64,000 bases of DNA from Ajuga chamaepitys (lineage: Eukaryota > Streptophyta > Magnoliopsida > Lamiales > Lamiaceae): contig OY282506.1 of the NCBI GenBank assembly GCA_958295605.1, positions 34,056,251 to 34,120,250 of the forward strand. Reading direction: 5' to 3'. This document shows, one piece after another, positions 34,561-47,157 of this stretch (within the stretch, counting starts at the first letter, position 1; every line of letters starts with the position of its first letter). Under the pieces are notes generated by a model, which saw nothing but the letters and a program-made list of their open reading frames with translations, searched no databases and was not told the origin of the DNA. Both the position numbers and the translations under genes were made by a program.

Positions 34561-36760
34561 GATTAGACATGCCGAATTGGGTCAAATGGAAGACTTGTTG
34601 ATCCAAGAAATCAATTGGGGTCAAATACAAGCCTTAATGATTCGAGAAGTCGAATCGAGTCAAATAGTTGGTGGTTCTTGATCCGAGAATCAGAATTGGG
34701 TCACATTGTGCGTACTTCGTGACTTGATAAAACAAACGGATCAAGTTATGGATACTTGATGATAAGAGAAGTCGAATTAGGTCAAATGGAAGACTTGTTG
34801 ATCCGAGAAGTCAATTGGGGTCAAATACAAGCCTTAATGATTCGAGAAGTCGAATCGAGTCAAATAGTTGGTGGTTCTTGATCCGAGAAGCCGAATTGGG
34901 TTAGATTGTGCGTACTTGGTGACTTGATAAAATAAACGGATCAAGTTATGGATACTTGTTGATTAGAGAAGCCGAATTAGGTCAAATGGAAGACTTGTTG
35001 ATCCGAGAAGTCAATTGGGGTCAAATACAAGCCTTAATGATTCGAGAAGTCGAATCAAGTCATATAGTTGATGGTTCTTGATCCGAGAAGCCAAATTGAG
35101 TCACATTGTGCGTACTTGGTGACTTGATAAAACAAACGGATCAAGTTATGGATACTTGTTGGTTAGACAAGCCGAATTGGGTCAAATGGAAGACTTGTTG
35201 ATCCAAGAAGTCAATTGGGGTCAATTACAAGCCTTAATGATTCGAGAAGTCGAATCGAGTCAAATAGTTGGTGGTTCTTGGTCCGAGAAGCCGAATTGGG
35301 TCCCATTGTGCGTACTTGGTGACTTGATAAAACAAACGGATCAAGTTATGGATACTTGTTGATTAGAGAAGCCGAATTAGGTCAAATGGAAGACTTGTTG
35401 ATCCGAGAAGTCAATTGGGGTCAAATACAAGCCTTAATGATTCGAGAAGTCGAATCGAGTCAAATAGTTGGTGGTTCTTGATCCGAGAAGCCGAATTGGG
35501 TCACATTGTGCGTACTTGGTGACTTGATGAAACAAACGGATCATGTTATGGATACTTGTTGATTAGAGAAGCCGAATTGGGTCAAATGGGAGACTTGTTG
35601 ATCCAAGAAGTCAATTGGGGTCAAATACAAGCCTTAATGATTCGAGAAGTCGAATCGAGTCAAATAGTTGGTGGTTCTTGATCCGAGAATCAGAATCGGG
35701 TCACATTGTGCGTACTTGGTGACTTGATAAAACAAACGGATCAAGTTATGGATACTTGTTGATAAGAGAAGCCGAATTAGGTCAAATGGAAGACTTGTTG
35801 ATCCGAGAAGTCAATTGGGGTCAAATACAAGCCTTAATGATTCGAGAAGTCGAATCGAGTCAAATAGTTGGTGGTTCTTGATCCGAGAAGCTGAATTGGG
35901 TCACATTGTGCGTACTTGGTGACTTGATAAAATAAACGGATCAAGTTATGGATACTTGTTGATTAGAGAAGCCGAATTAGGTCAAATGGAAGACTTGTTG
36001 ATCCGAGAAGTCAATTGGGGTCAAATACAAGCCTTAATGATTCGAGAAGTCGAATCGAGTCAAATAGTTGGTGGTTCTTGATCCGAGAAGCCGAATTGAG
36101 TCACATTGTGCGTACTTGGTGACTTGATAAAACAAACGGATCAAGTTGTGCATACTTGTTGATTAGAGAAGTCGAATTAGGTCAAATGGAAGACTTGTTG
36201 ATCCGAGAAGTCAATTGGAGTCAAATACAGGCCTTAATGATTCGAGAAGTTGAATCGAGTCCAATAGTTGGTGGTTGTTGATTTGAGAAGCCGAATTGGG
36301 TCCCATTGTGCATACTTGGTGACTTGATAAAACAAACGGATCAAGTTATGGATACTTGTTTATTAGAGAAGCCGAATTGGGTCAAATGGAGGACTTGTTG
36401 ATCCAAGAAGTCAATTGGGGTCAAATACAAGCCTTAATGATTCGAGAAGTCGAATCGAGTCAAATAGTTGGTGGTTCTTGGTCCGAGAAGCCGAATTGGG
36501 TCACATTGTGCGTACTTGGTGACTTGTTAAAACAAACGGATCAAGTTATGGATACTTGTTGATTAGAGAAGCCGAAATAGGTCAAATGGAAGACTTGTTG
36601 ATCCGAGAAGTCAATTGGGGTCAAATACAAGCCTTAATGATTCGAGAAGTCGAATCGAGTCAAATAGTTGGTGGTTCTTGATCCGAGAAGCCGAATTGGG
36701 TCACATTGTGCGTACTTGGTGACTTGATGAAACAAACGGATCAAGTTATGGATACTTGTT
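34561..36760. repeat. 11-unit HOR, 2200 bp
   Basis: Order: GACATGCC, GATGATAAG/GGTTAGATTG, ATATAGTTGATGG with GCCAAATTGAG, GGTTAGACAAG, GATGAAAC/GATCATG, AAATGGGAG/AATCGG, GATAAG/CTGAATT, AATTGAG, ATACAGGCC, GGAGGACTTG/GTTAAAAC, GCCGAAATAGG. The GCCAAATTGAG variant is confined to this family (about 35091, 37291, 38491, 40691). Confidence 0.8.
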
Positions 36761-39700
36761 GATTAGACATGCCGAATTGGGTCAAATGGAAGACTTGTTG
36801 ATCCAAGAAATCAATTGGGGTCAAATACAAGCCTTAATGATTCGAGAAGTCGAATCGAGTCAAATAGTTGGTGGTTCTTGATCCGAGAATCAGAATTGGG
36901 TCACATTGTGCGTACTTCGTGACTTGATAAAACAAACGGATCAAGTTATGGATACTTGATGATAAGAGAAGTCGAATTAGGTCAAATGGAAGACTTGTTG
37001 ATCCGAGAAGTCAATTGGGGTCAAATACAAGCCTTAATGATTCGAGAAGTCGAATCGAGTCAAATAGTTGGTGGTTCTTGATCCGAGAAGCCGAATTGGG
37101 TTAGATTGTGCGTACTTGGTGACTTGATAAAATAAACGGATCAAGTTATGGATACTTGTTGATTAGAGAAGCCGAATTAGGTCAAATGGAAGACTTGTTG
37201 ATCCGAGAAGTCAATTGGGGTCAAATACAAGCCTTAATGATTCGAGAAGTCGAATCAAGTCATATAGTTGATGGTTCTTGATCCGAGAAGCCAAATTGAG
37301 TCACATTGTGCGTACTTGGTGACTTGATAAAACAAACGGATCAAGTTATGGATACTTGTTGGTTAGACAAGCCGAATTGGGTCAAATGGAAGACTTGTTG
37401 ATCCAAGAAGTCAATTGGGGTCAATTACAAGCCTTAATGATTCGAGAAGTCGAATCGAGTCAAATAGTTGGTGGTTCTTGGTCCGAGAAGCCGAATTGGG
37501 TCCCATTGTGCGTACTTGGTGACTTGATAAAACAAACGGATCAAGTTATGGATACTTGTTGATTAGAGAAGCCGAATTAGGTCAAATGGAAGACTTGTTG
37601 ATCCGAGAAGTCAATTGGGGTCAAATACAAGCCTTAATGATTCGAGAAGTCGAATCGAGTCAAATAGTTGGTGGTTCTTGATCCGAGAAGCCGAATTGGG
37701 TCACATTGTGCGTACTTGGTGACTTGATGAAACAAACGGATCATGTTATGGATACTTGTTGATTAGAGAAGCCGAATTGGGTCAAATGGGAGACTTGTTG
37801 ATCCAAGAAGTCAATTGGGGTCAAATACAAGCCTTAATGATTCGAGAAGTCGAATCGAGTCAAATAGTTGGTGGTTCTTGATCCGAGAATCAGAATCGGG
37901 TCACATTGTGCGTACTTGGTGACTTGATAAAACAAACGGATCAAGTTATGGATACTTGTTGATAAGAGAAGCCGAATTAGGTCAAATGGAAGACTTGTTG
38001 ATCCGAGAAGTCAATTGGGGTCAAATACAAGCCTTAATGATTCGAGAAGTCGAATCGAGTCAAATAGTTGGTGGTTCTTGATCCGAGAAGCTGAATTGGG
38101 TCACATTGTGCGTACTTGGTGACTTGATAAAATAAACGGATCAAGTTATGGATACTTGTTGATTAGAGAAGCCGAATTAGGTCAAATGGAAGACTTGTTG
38201 ATCCGAGAAGTCAATTGGGGTCAAATACAAGCCTTAATGATTCGAGAAGTCGAATCGAGTCAAATAGTTGGTGGTTCTTGATCCGAGAAGCCGAATTGGG
38301 TTAGATTGTGCGTACTTGGTGACTTGATAAAATAAACGGATCAAGTTATGGATACTTGTTGATTAGAGAAGCCGAATTAGGTCAAATGGAAGACTTGTTG
38401 ATCCGAGAAGTCAATTGGGGTCAAATACAAGCCTTAATGATTCGAGAAGTCGAATCAAGTCATATAGTTGATGGTTCTTGATCCGAGAAGCCAAATTGAG
38501 TCACATTGTGCGTACTTGGTGACTTGATAAAACAAACGGATCAAGTTATGGATACTTGTTGGTTAGACAAGCCGAATTGGGTCAAATGGAAGACTTGTTG
38601 ATCCAAGAAGTCAATTGGGGTCAATTACAAGCCTTAATGATTCGAGAAGTCGAATCGAGTCAAATAGTTGGTGGTTCTTGGTCCGAGAAGCCGAATTGGG
38701 TCCCATTGTGCGTACTTGGTGACTTGATAAAACAAACGGATCAAGTTATGGATACTTGTTGATTAGAGAAGCCGAATTAGGTCAAATGGAAGACTTGTTG
38801 ATCCGAGAAGTCAATTGGGGTCAAATACAAGCCTTAATGATTCGAGAAGTCGAATCGAGTCAAATAGTTGGTGGTTCTTGATCCGAGAAGCCGAATTGGG
38901 TCACATTGTGCGTACTTGGTGACTTGATGAAACAAACGGATCATGTTATGGATACTTGTTGATTAGAGAAGCCGAATTGGGTCAAATGGGAGACTTGTTG
39001 ATCCAAGAAGTCAATTGGGGTCAAATACAAGCCTTAATGATTCGAGAAGTCGAATCGAGTCAAATAGTTGGTGGTTCTTGATCCGAGAATCAGAATCGGG
39101 TCACATTGTGCGTACTTGGTGACTTGATAAAACAAACGGATCAAGTTATGGATACTTGTTGATAAGAGAAGCCGAATTAGGTCAAATGGAAGACTTGTTG
39201 ATCCGAGAAGTCAATTGGGGTCAAATACAAGCCTTAATGATTCGAGAAGTCGAATCGAGTCAAATAGTTGGTGGTTCTTGATCCAAGAAGCTGAATTGGG
39301 TCACATTGTGCGTACTTGGTGACTTGATAAAATAAACGGATCAAGTTATGGATACTTGTTGATTAGAGAAGCCGAATTAGGTCAAATGGAAGACTTGTTG
39401 ATCCGAGAAGTCAATTGGGGTCAAATACAAGCCTTAATGATTCGAGAAGTCGAATCGAGTCAAATAGTTGGTGGTTCTTGATCCGAGAAGCCGAATTGAG
39501 TCACATTGTGCGTACTTGGTGACTTGATAAAACAAACGGATCAAGTTGTGCATACTTGTTGATTAGAGAAGTCGAATTAGGTCAAATGGAAGACTTGTTG
39601 ATCCGAGAAGTCAATTGGAGTCAAATACAGGCCTTAATGATTCGAGAAGTTGAATCGAGTCCAATAGTTGGTGGTTGTTGATTTGAGAAGCCGAATTGGG

Positions 39701-40160
39701 TCCCATTGTGCATACTTGGTGACATGATAAAACAAACGGATCAAGTTATGGATACTTGTTGATTAGAGAAGCCGAATTGGGTCAAATGGAGGACTTGTTG
39801 ATCCAAGAAGTCAATTGGGGTCAAATACAAGCCTTAATGATTCGAGAAGTCGAATCGAGTCAAATAGTTGGTGGTTCTTGGTCCGAGAAGCCGAATTGGG
39901 TCACATTGTGCGTACTTGGTGACTTGTTAAAACAAACGGATCAAGTTATGGATACTTGTTGATTAGAGAAGCCGAAATAGGTCAAATGGAAGACTTGTTG
40001 ATCCGAGAAGTCAATTGGGGTCAAATACAAGCCTTAATGATTCGAGAAGTCGAATCGAGTCAAATAGTTGGTGGTTCTTGATCCGAGAAGCCGAATTGGG
40101 TCACATTGTGCGTACTTGGTGACTTGATGAAACAAACGGATCAAGTTATGGATACTTGTT
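36761..40160. repeat. 11-unit HOR with nested 6-unit duplication, 3400 bp
   Basis: Same order as the preceding 11-unit block but 17 units long: 1200 bp between about 37085 and 38285 is repeated next to itself. The unit at 38161 is the chimera at the join: it starts as the unit that follows GATAAG/CTGAATT and ends GGTTAGATTG...AATAAAC like the GATGATAAG unit. Confidence 0.8.
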
Positions 40161-42160
40161 GATTAGACATGCCGAATTGGGTCAAATGGAAGACTTGTTG
40201 ATCCAAGAAATCAATTGGGGTCAAATACAAGCCTTAATGATTCGAGAAGTCGAATCGAGTCAAATAGTTGGTGGTTCTTGATCCGAGAATCAGAATTGGG
40301 TCACATTGTGCGTACTTCGTGACTTGATAAAACAAACGGATCAAGTTATGGATACTTGATGATAAGAGAAGTCGAATTAGGTCAAATGGAAGACTTGTTG
40401 ATCCGAGAAGTCAATTGGGGTCAAATACAAGCCTTAATGATTCGAGAAGTCGAATCGAGTCAAATAGTTGGTGGTTCTTGATCCGAGAAGCCGAATTGGG
40501 TTAGATTGTGCGTACTTGGTGACTTGATAAAATAAACGGATCAAGTTATGGATACTTGTTGATTAGAGAAGCCGAATTAGGTCAAATGGAAGACTTGTTG
40601 ATCCGAGAAGTCAATTGGGGTCAAATACAAGCCTTAATGATTCGAGAAGTCGAATCAAGTCATATAGTTGATGGTTCTTGATCCGAGAAGCCAAATTGAG
40701 TCACATTGTGCGTACTTGGTGACTTGATAAAACAAACGGATCAAGTTATGGATACTTGTTGGTTAGACAAGCCGAATTGGGTCAAATGGAAGACTTGTTG
40801 ATCCAAGAAGTCAATTGGGGTCAATTACAAGCCTTAATGATTCGAGAAGTCGAATCGAGTCAAATAGTTGGTGGTTCTTGGTCCGAGAAGCCGAATTGGG
40901 TCCCATTGTGCGTACTTGGTGACTTGATAAAACAAACGGATCAAGTTATGGATACTTGTTGATTAGAGAAGCCGAATTAGGTCAAATGGAAGACTTGTTG
41001 ATCCGAGAAGTCAATTGGGGTCAAATACAAGCCTTAATGATTCGAGAAGTCGAATCGAGTCAAATAGTTGGTGGTTCTTGATCCGAGAAGCCGAATTGGG
41101 TCACATTGTGCGTACTTGGTGACTTGATGAAACAAACGGATCATGTTATGGATACTTGTTGATTAGAGAAGCCGAATTGGGTCAAATGGGAGACTTGTTG
41201 ATCCAAGAAGTCAATTGGGGTCAAATACAAGCCTTAATGATTCGAGAAGTCGAATCGAGTCAAATAGTTGGTGGTTCTTGATCCGAGAATCAGAATCGGG
41301 TCACATTGTGCGTACTTGGTGACTTGATAAAACAAACGGATCAAGTTATGGATACTTGTTGATAAGAGAAGCCGAATTAGGTCAAATGGAAGACTTGTTG
41401 ATCCGAGAAGTCAATTGGGGTCAAATACAAGCCTTAATGATTCGAGAAGTCGAATCGAGTCAAATAGTTGGTGGTTCTTGATCCGAGAAGCTGAATTGGG
41501 TCACATTGTGCGTACTTGGTGACTTGATAAAATAAACGGATCAAGTTATGGATACTTGTTGATTAGAGAAGCCGAATTAGGTCAAATGGAAGACTTGTTG
41601 ATCCGAGAAGTCAATTGGGGTCAAATACAAGCCTTAATGATTCGAGAAGTCGAATCGAGTCAAATAGTTGGTGGTTCTTGATCCGAGAAGCCGAATTGAG
41701 TCACATTGTGCGTACTTGGTGACTTGATAAAACAAACGGATCAAGTTGTGCATACTTGTTGATTAGAGAAGTCGAATTAGGTCAAATGGAAGACTTGTTG
41801 ATCCGAGAAGTCAATTGGAGTCAAAGACAAGCCTTAATGATTCGAGAAGTTGAATCGAGTCCAATAGTTGGTGGTTGTTGATTTGAGAAGCCGAATTGGG
41901 TCCCATTGTGCATACTTGGTGACTTGATAAAACAAACGGATCAAGTTATGGATACTTGTTGATTAGAGAAGCCGAATTGGGTCAAATGGAAGACTTGTTG
42001 ATCCAAGAAGTTAATTGGGGTCAAATTCAAGCCTTAATGATTCGAGAAGTCGAATCGAGTCAAATAGTTGGTGGTTCTTGGTCCGAGAAGCCGAATTGGG
42101 TCACATTGTGCGTACTTGGTGACTTGATAAAACAAACGGATCAAGTTATGGATACTTGTT
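40161..42160. repeat. Third 11-unit HOR copy, changing family at its right end
   Basis: Follows the 11-unit order for eight units. The ninth then has GGAGTCAAAGAC rather than ATACAGGCC, the tenth has TTAATTGGGG/CAAATTCAAG, and the GCCGAAATAGG unit is absent. The switch between the central and outer unit families therefore lies in or just before the unit at 41761. Confidence 0.75.
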
Positions 42161-44380
42161 GATTAGAGAAGCCGAATTAGGTCAAATGGAAGACTTGTTG
42201 ATCCGAGAAGTCAATTGGGGTCAAATATAAGCCTTAATGATTCGAGAAGTCGAATCGAGTCAAATAGTTGGTGGTTCTTGATCCGAGAATCAGAATTGGG
42301 TCACATTGTGCGTACTTCGTGACTTGATAAAACAAACGGATCAAGTTATGGATACTTGTTGATAAGAGAAGTCGAATTAGGTCAAATGGAAGACTTGTTG
42401 ATCCGAGAAGTCAATTGGGGTCAAATACAAGCCTTAATGATTCGAGAAGTCGAATCGAGTCAAATAGTTGGTGGTTCTTGATCCGAGAAGCCGAATTGGG
42501 TCAGATTGTGCGTACTTGGTGACTTGATAAAATAAACGGATCAAGTTATGGATACTTGTTGATTAGAGAAGCCGAATTAGGTCAAATGGAAGACTAGTTG
42601 ATCCGAGAAGTCAATTGGGGTCAAATACAAGCCTTAATGATTCGAGAAGTCGAATCGAGTCAAATAGTTGGTGGTTCTTGATCCGAGAAGCCGAATTGGG
42701 TCAGATTGTGCGTACTTGGTGACTTGATAAAATAAACGGATCAAGTTATGGATACTTGTTGATTAGAGAAGCCGAATTAGGTCAAATGGAAGACTTGTTG
42801 ATCCGAGAAGTCAATTGGGGTCAAATACAAGCCTTAATGATTCGAGAAGTCGAATCGAGTCAAATAGTTGGTGGTTCTTGATCCGAGAAGCGGAATTGAG
42901 TCACATTGTGCGTACTTGGTGACTTGATAAAACAAACGGATCAAGTTGTGCATACTTGTTGATTAGAGAAGTCGAATTAGGTCAAATGGAAGACTTGTTG
43001 ATCCGAGAAGTCAATTGGAGTCAAAGACAAGCCTTAATGATTCGAGAAGTTGAATCGAGTCCAATAGTTGGTGGTTGTTGATTTGAGAAGCCGAATTGGG
43101 TCCCATTGTGCATACTTGGTGACTTGATAAAACAAACGGATCAAGTTATGGATACTTGTTGATTAGAGAAGTCGAATTGGGTCAAATGGAAGACTTGTTG
43201 ATCCAAGAAGTCAATTGGGGTCAAATACAAGCCTTAATGATTCGAGAAGTCGAATCGAGTCAAATAGTTGGTGGTTCTTGATCCGAGAATCAGAATCGGG
43301 TCACATTGTGCGTACTTGGTGACTTGATAAAACAAACGGATCAAGTTATGGATACTTGTTGATAAGAGAAGCCGAATTAGGTCAAATGGAAGACTTGTTG
43401 ATCCGAGAAGTCAATTGGGGTCAAATACAAGCCTTAATGATTCGAGAAGTCGAATCGAGTCAAATAGTTGGTGGTTCTTGATCCGAGAAGCTGAATTGGG
43501 TCACATTGTGCGTACTTGGTGACTTGATAAAATAAACGGATCAAGTTATGGATACTTGTTGATTAGAGAAGCCGAATTAGGTCAAATGGAAGACTTGTTG
43601 ATCCGAGAAGTCAATTGGGGTCAAATACAAGCCTTAATGATTCGAGAATTCGAATCGAGTCAAATAGTTGGTGGTTCTTGATCCGAGAAGCCGAATTGGG
43701 TCAGATTGTGCGTACTTGGTGACTTGATAAAATAAACGGATCAAGTTATGGATACTTGTTGATTAGAGAAGCCGAATTAGGTCAAATGGAAGACTTGTTG
43801 ATCCGAGAAGTCAATTGGGGTCAAATACAAGCCTTAATGATTCGAGAAGTTGAATCAAGTCAAATAGTTGATGGTTCTTGATCCGAGAAGCCGAATTGAG
43901 TCACATTGTGCGTACTTGGTGACTTGATAAAACAAACGGATCAAGTTATGGATACTTGTTGATTAGAGAAGCCGAATTGGGTCAAATGGAAGACTTGTTG
44001 ATCCAAGAAGTTAATTGGGGTCAAATACAAGCCTTAATGATTCGAGAAGTCGAATCGAGTCAAATAGTTGGTGGTTCTTGGTCCGAGAAGCCGAATGGGG
44101 TCACATTGTGCGTACTTGGTGACTTGATAAAACAAACGGATCAAGTTATGGATACTTGTTGATAAGAGAAGCCGAATTAGGTCAAATGGAAGACTTGTTG
44201 ATCCGAGAAGTCAATTGGGGTCAAATACAAGCCTTAATGATTCGAGAAGTCGTATCGAGTCAAATAGTTGGTGGTTCTTGATCTGAGAAGCTGAATTGGG
44301 TCACATTGTGCGTACTTGGTGACTTGATAAAATAAACGGATCAAGTTATGGATACTTGTTGATTAGAGAAGCCGAATTAG

Positions 44381-44382
44381 GC
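44381..44382. other. Private 1-bp deletion
   Basis: TTAGGTCAAATGG reads TTAGGCAAATGG (one T lost), shifting the array phase by 1. Not seen in any other unit. Either a recent mutation or a consensus error. Confidence 0.85.
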
Positions 44383-44959
44383 AAATGGAAGACTTGTTGA
44401 TCTGAGAAGTCAATTGGGGTCAAATACAAGCCTTAATGATTCGAGAAGTCGAATCGAGTCAAATAGTTGGTGGTTCTTGATCCGAGAAGCCGAATTGAGT
44501 CACATTGTGCGTACTTGGTGACTTGATAAAACAAACGGATCAAGTTGTGCATATTTGTTGATTAGAGAAGTCGAATTAGGTCAAATGGAAGACTTGTTGA
44601 TCCGAGAAGTCAATTGGAGTCAAAGACAAGCCTTAATGATTCGAGAAGTTGAATCGAGTCCAATAGTTGGTGGTTGTTGATTTGAGAAGCCGAATTGGGT
44701 CCCATTGTGCATACTTGGTGACTTGATAAAACAAACGGATCAAGTTATGGATACTTGTTGATTAGAGAAGCCGAATTGGGTCAAATGGAAGACTTGTTGA
44801 TCCAAGAAGTTAATTGGGGTCAAATTCAAGCCTTAATGATTCGAGAAGTCGAATCGAGTCAAATAGTTGGTGGTTCTTGGTCCGAGAAGCCGAATTGGGT
44901 CACATTGTGCGTACTTGGTGACTTGATAAAACAAACGGATCAAGTTATGGATACTTGTT

Positions 44960-45157
44960 GATTAGAGAAGCCGAATTAGTCAAATGGAAGACTTGTTGAT
45001 CCGAGAACTCAATTGGGGTCAAATACAAGCCTTAATGATTCGAGAAGTCGAATCGAGTCAAATAGTTGGTGGTTCTTGATCCGAGAATCAGAATTGGGTC
45101 ACATTGTGCGTACTTCGTGACTTGATAAAGAAACTGATCAAGTTATGGATACTTGTT
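44960..45157 (+). repeat. Degraded 198-bp unit
   Basis: Two 1-bp losses (TTAGTCAAATGG at 44989-44990; GATAAAGAAACTGATC near 45130 in place of GATAAAACAAACGGATC) plus GAGAACTC near 45005 and, just past its end, TTGTTCATAAG near 45156. It stands out as the most altered unit I noticed in the window; neighbouring units are close to consensus. Confidence 0.8.
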
Positions 45158-47157
45158 CATAAGAGAAGTCGAATTAGGTCAAATGGAAGACTTGTTGATC
45201 CGAGAAGTCAATTGGGGTCAAATACAAGCCTTAATGATTCGAGAAGTCGAATCGAGTCAAATAGTTGGTGGTTCTTGATCCGAGAAGCCGAATTGGGTCA
45301 GATTGTGCGTACTTGGTGACTTGATAAAATAAACGGATCAAGTTATGGATACTTGTTGATTAGAGAAGCCGAATTAGGTCAAATGGAAGACTTGTTGATC
45401 CGAGAAGTCAATTGGGGTCAAATACAAGCCTTAATGATTCGAGAAGTCGAATCGAGTCAAATAGTTGGTGGTTCTTGATCCGAGAAGCCGAATTGGGTCA
45501 GATTGTGCGTACTTGGTGACTTGATAAAATAAACGGATCAAGTTATGGATACTTGTTGATTAGAGAAGCCGAATTAGGTCAAATGGAAGACTTGTTGATC
45601 CGAGAAGTCAATTGGGGTCAAATACAAGCCTTAATGATTCGAGAAGTCGAATCGAGTCAAATAGTTGGTGGTTCTTGATCCGAGAATCAGAATTGGGTCA
45701 CATTGTGCGTACTTCGTGACTTGATAAAACAAACGGATCAAGTTATGGATACTTGTTGATAAGAGAAGTCGAATTAGGTCAAATGGAAGACTTGTTGATC
45801 CGAGAAGTCAATTGGGGTCAAATACAAGCCTTAATGATTCGAGAAGTCGAATCGAGTCAAATAGTTGGTGGTTCTTGATCCGAGAAGCCGAATTGGGTCA
45901 GATTGTGCGTACTTGGTGACTTGATAAAATAAACGGATCAAGTTATGGATACTTGTTGATTAGAGAAGCCGAATTAGGTCAAATGGAAGACTTGTTGATC
46001 CGAGAAGTCAATTGGGGTCAAATACAAGCCTTAATGATTCGAGAAGTCGAATCGAGTCAAATAGTTGGTGGTTCTTGATCCGAGAAGCCGAATTGGGTCA
46101 GATTGTGCGTACTTGGTGACTTGATAAAATAAACGGATCAAGTTATGGATACTTGTTGATTAGAGAAGCCGAATTAGGTCAAATGGAAGACTTGTTGATC
46201 CGAGAAGTCAATTGGGATCAAATACAAGCCTTAATGATTCGAGAAGTTGAATCAAGTCCAATAGTTGGTGGTTGTTGATTTGAGAAGCCGAATTGGGTCC
46301 CATTATGCATACTTGGTGACTTGATAAAACAAACGGATCAAGTTATGGATACTTGTTGATTAGAGAAGCCGAATTGGGTCAAATGGAAGACTTGTTGATC
46401 CAAGAAGTTAATTGGGGTCAAATTCAAGCCTTCATGAATCGAGAAGTCGAATCGAGTCAAATAGTTGGTGGTTCTTGGTCCGAGAAGCCGAATTGGGTCA
46501 CATTGTGCGTACTTGGTGACTTGATAAAACAAACGGATCAAGTTATGGATACTTGTTGATTAGAGAAGCCGAATTAGGTCAACTGGAAGACTTGTTGATC
46601 CGAGAAGTCAATTGGGGTCAAATACAAGCCTTAATGATTCGAGAAGTCGAATCGAGTCAAATAGTTGGTGGTTCTTGATCCGAGAATCAGAATTGGGTCA
46701 CATTGTGCGTACTTCGTGACTTGATAAAACAAACGGATCAAGTTATGGATACTTGTTGATAAGAGAAGTCGAATTAGGTCAAATGGAAGACTTGTTGATC
46801 CGAGAAGTCAATTGGGGTCAAATACAAGCTTTAATGATTCGAGAAGTCGAATCGAGTCAAATAGTTGGTGGTTCTTGATCCGAGAAGCCGAATTGGGTCA
46901 GATTGTGCGTACTTGGTGACTTGATAAAATAAACGGATCAAGTTATGGATACTTGTTGATTAGAGAAGCCGAATTAGGTCAAATGGAAGACTTGTTGATC
47001 CGAGAAGTCAATTGGGGTCAAATACAAGCCTTAATGATTCGAGAAGTCGAATCGAGTAAAATAGTTGGTGGTTCTTGGTCCGAGAAGCCGAATTGGGTCA
47101 CATTGTGCGTACTTGGTGACTTGATAAAACAAACGGATCAAGTTATGGATACTTGTT

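Larger units (their letters stand above)
41761..47157. repeat. Right mosaic domain with left-domain markers
   Basis: Units here again carry GGAGTCAAAGAC, TTAATTGGGG/CAAATTCAAG and GGTCAGATTG, the markers of 1-10930. A 3-unit period (GAATCAG unit, GATAAG/AAGTCG unit, GGTCAGATTG unit) occurs at 44960-45557 and 45558-46157, and its first two units recur at 46558-46957. Three of the six private 1-bp deletions of the window lie at 44.4-45.1 kb. Confidence 0.75.

Noticed and set aside
46338..46541. Minus-strand 67-codon frames (also near 51538, 52538, 54738, 55738, 56338, 63735)
   Set aside because: They mirror the plus-strand satellite, share the same period and arise from single substitutions such as TTCATG for TTAATG. 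No independent coding signal.
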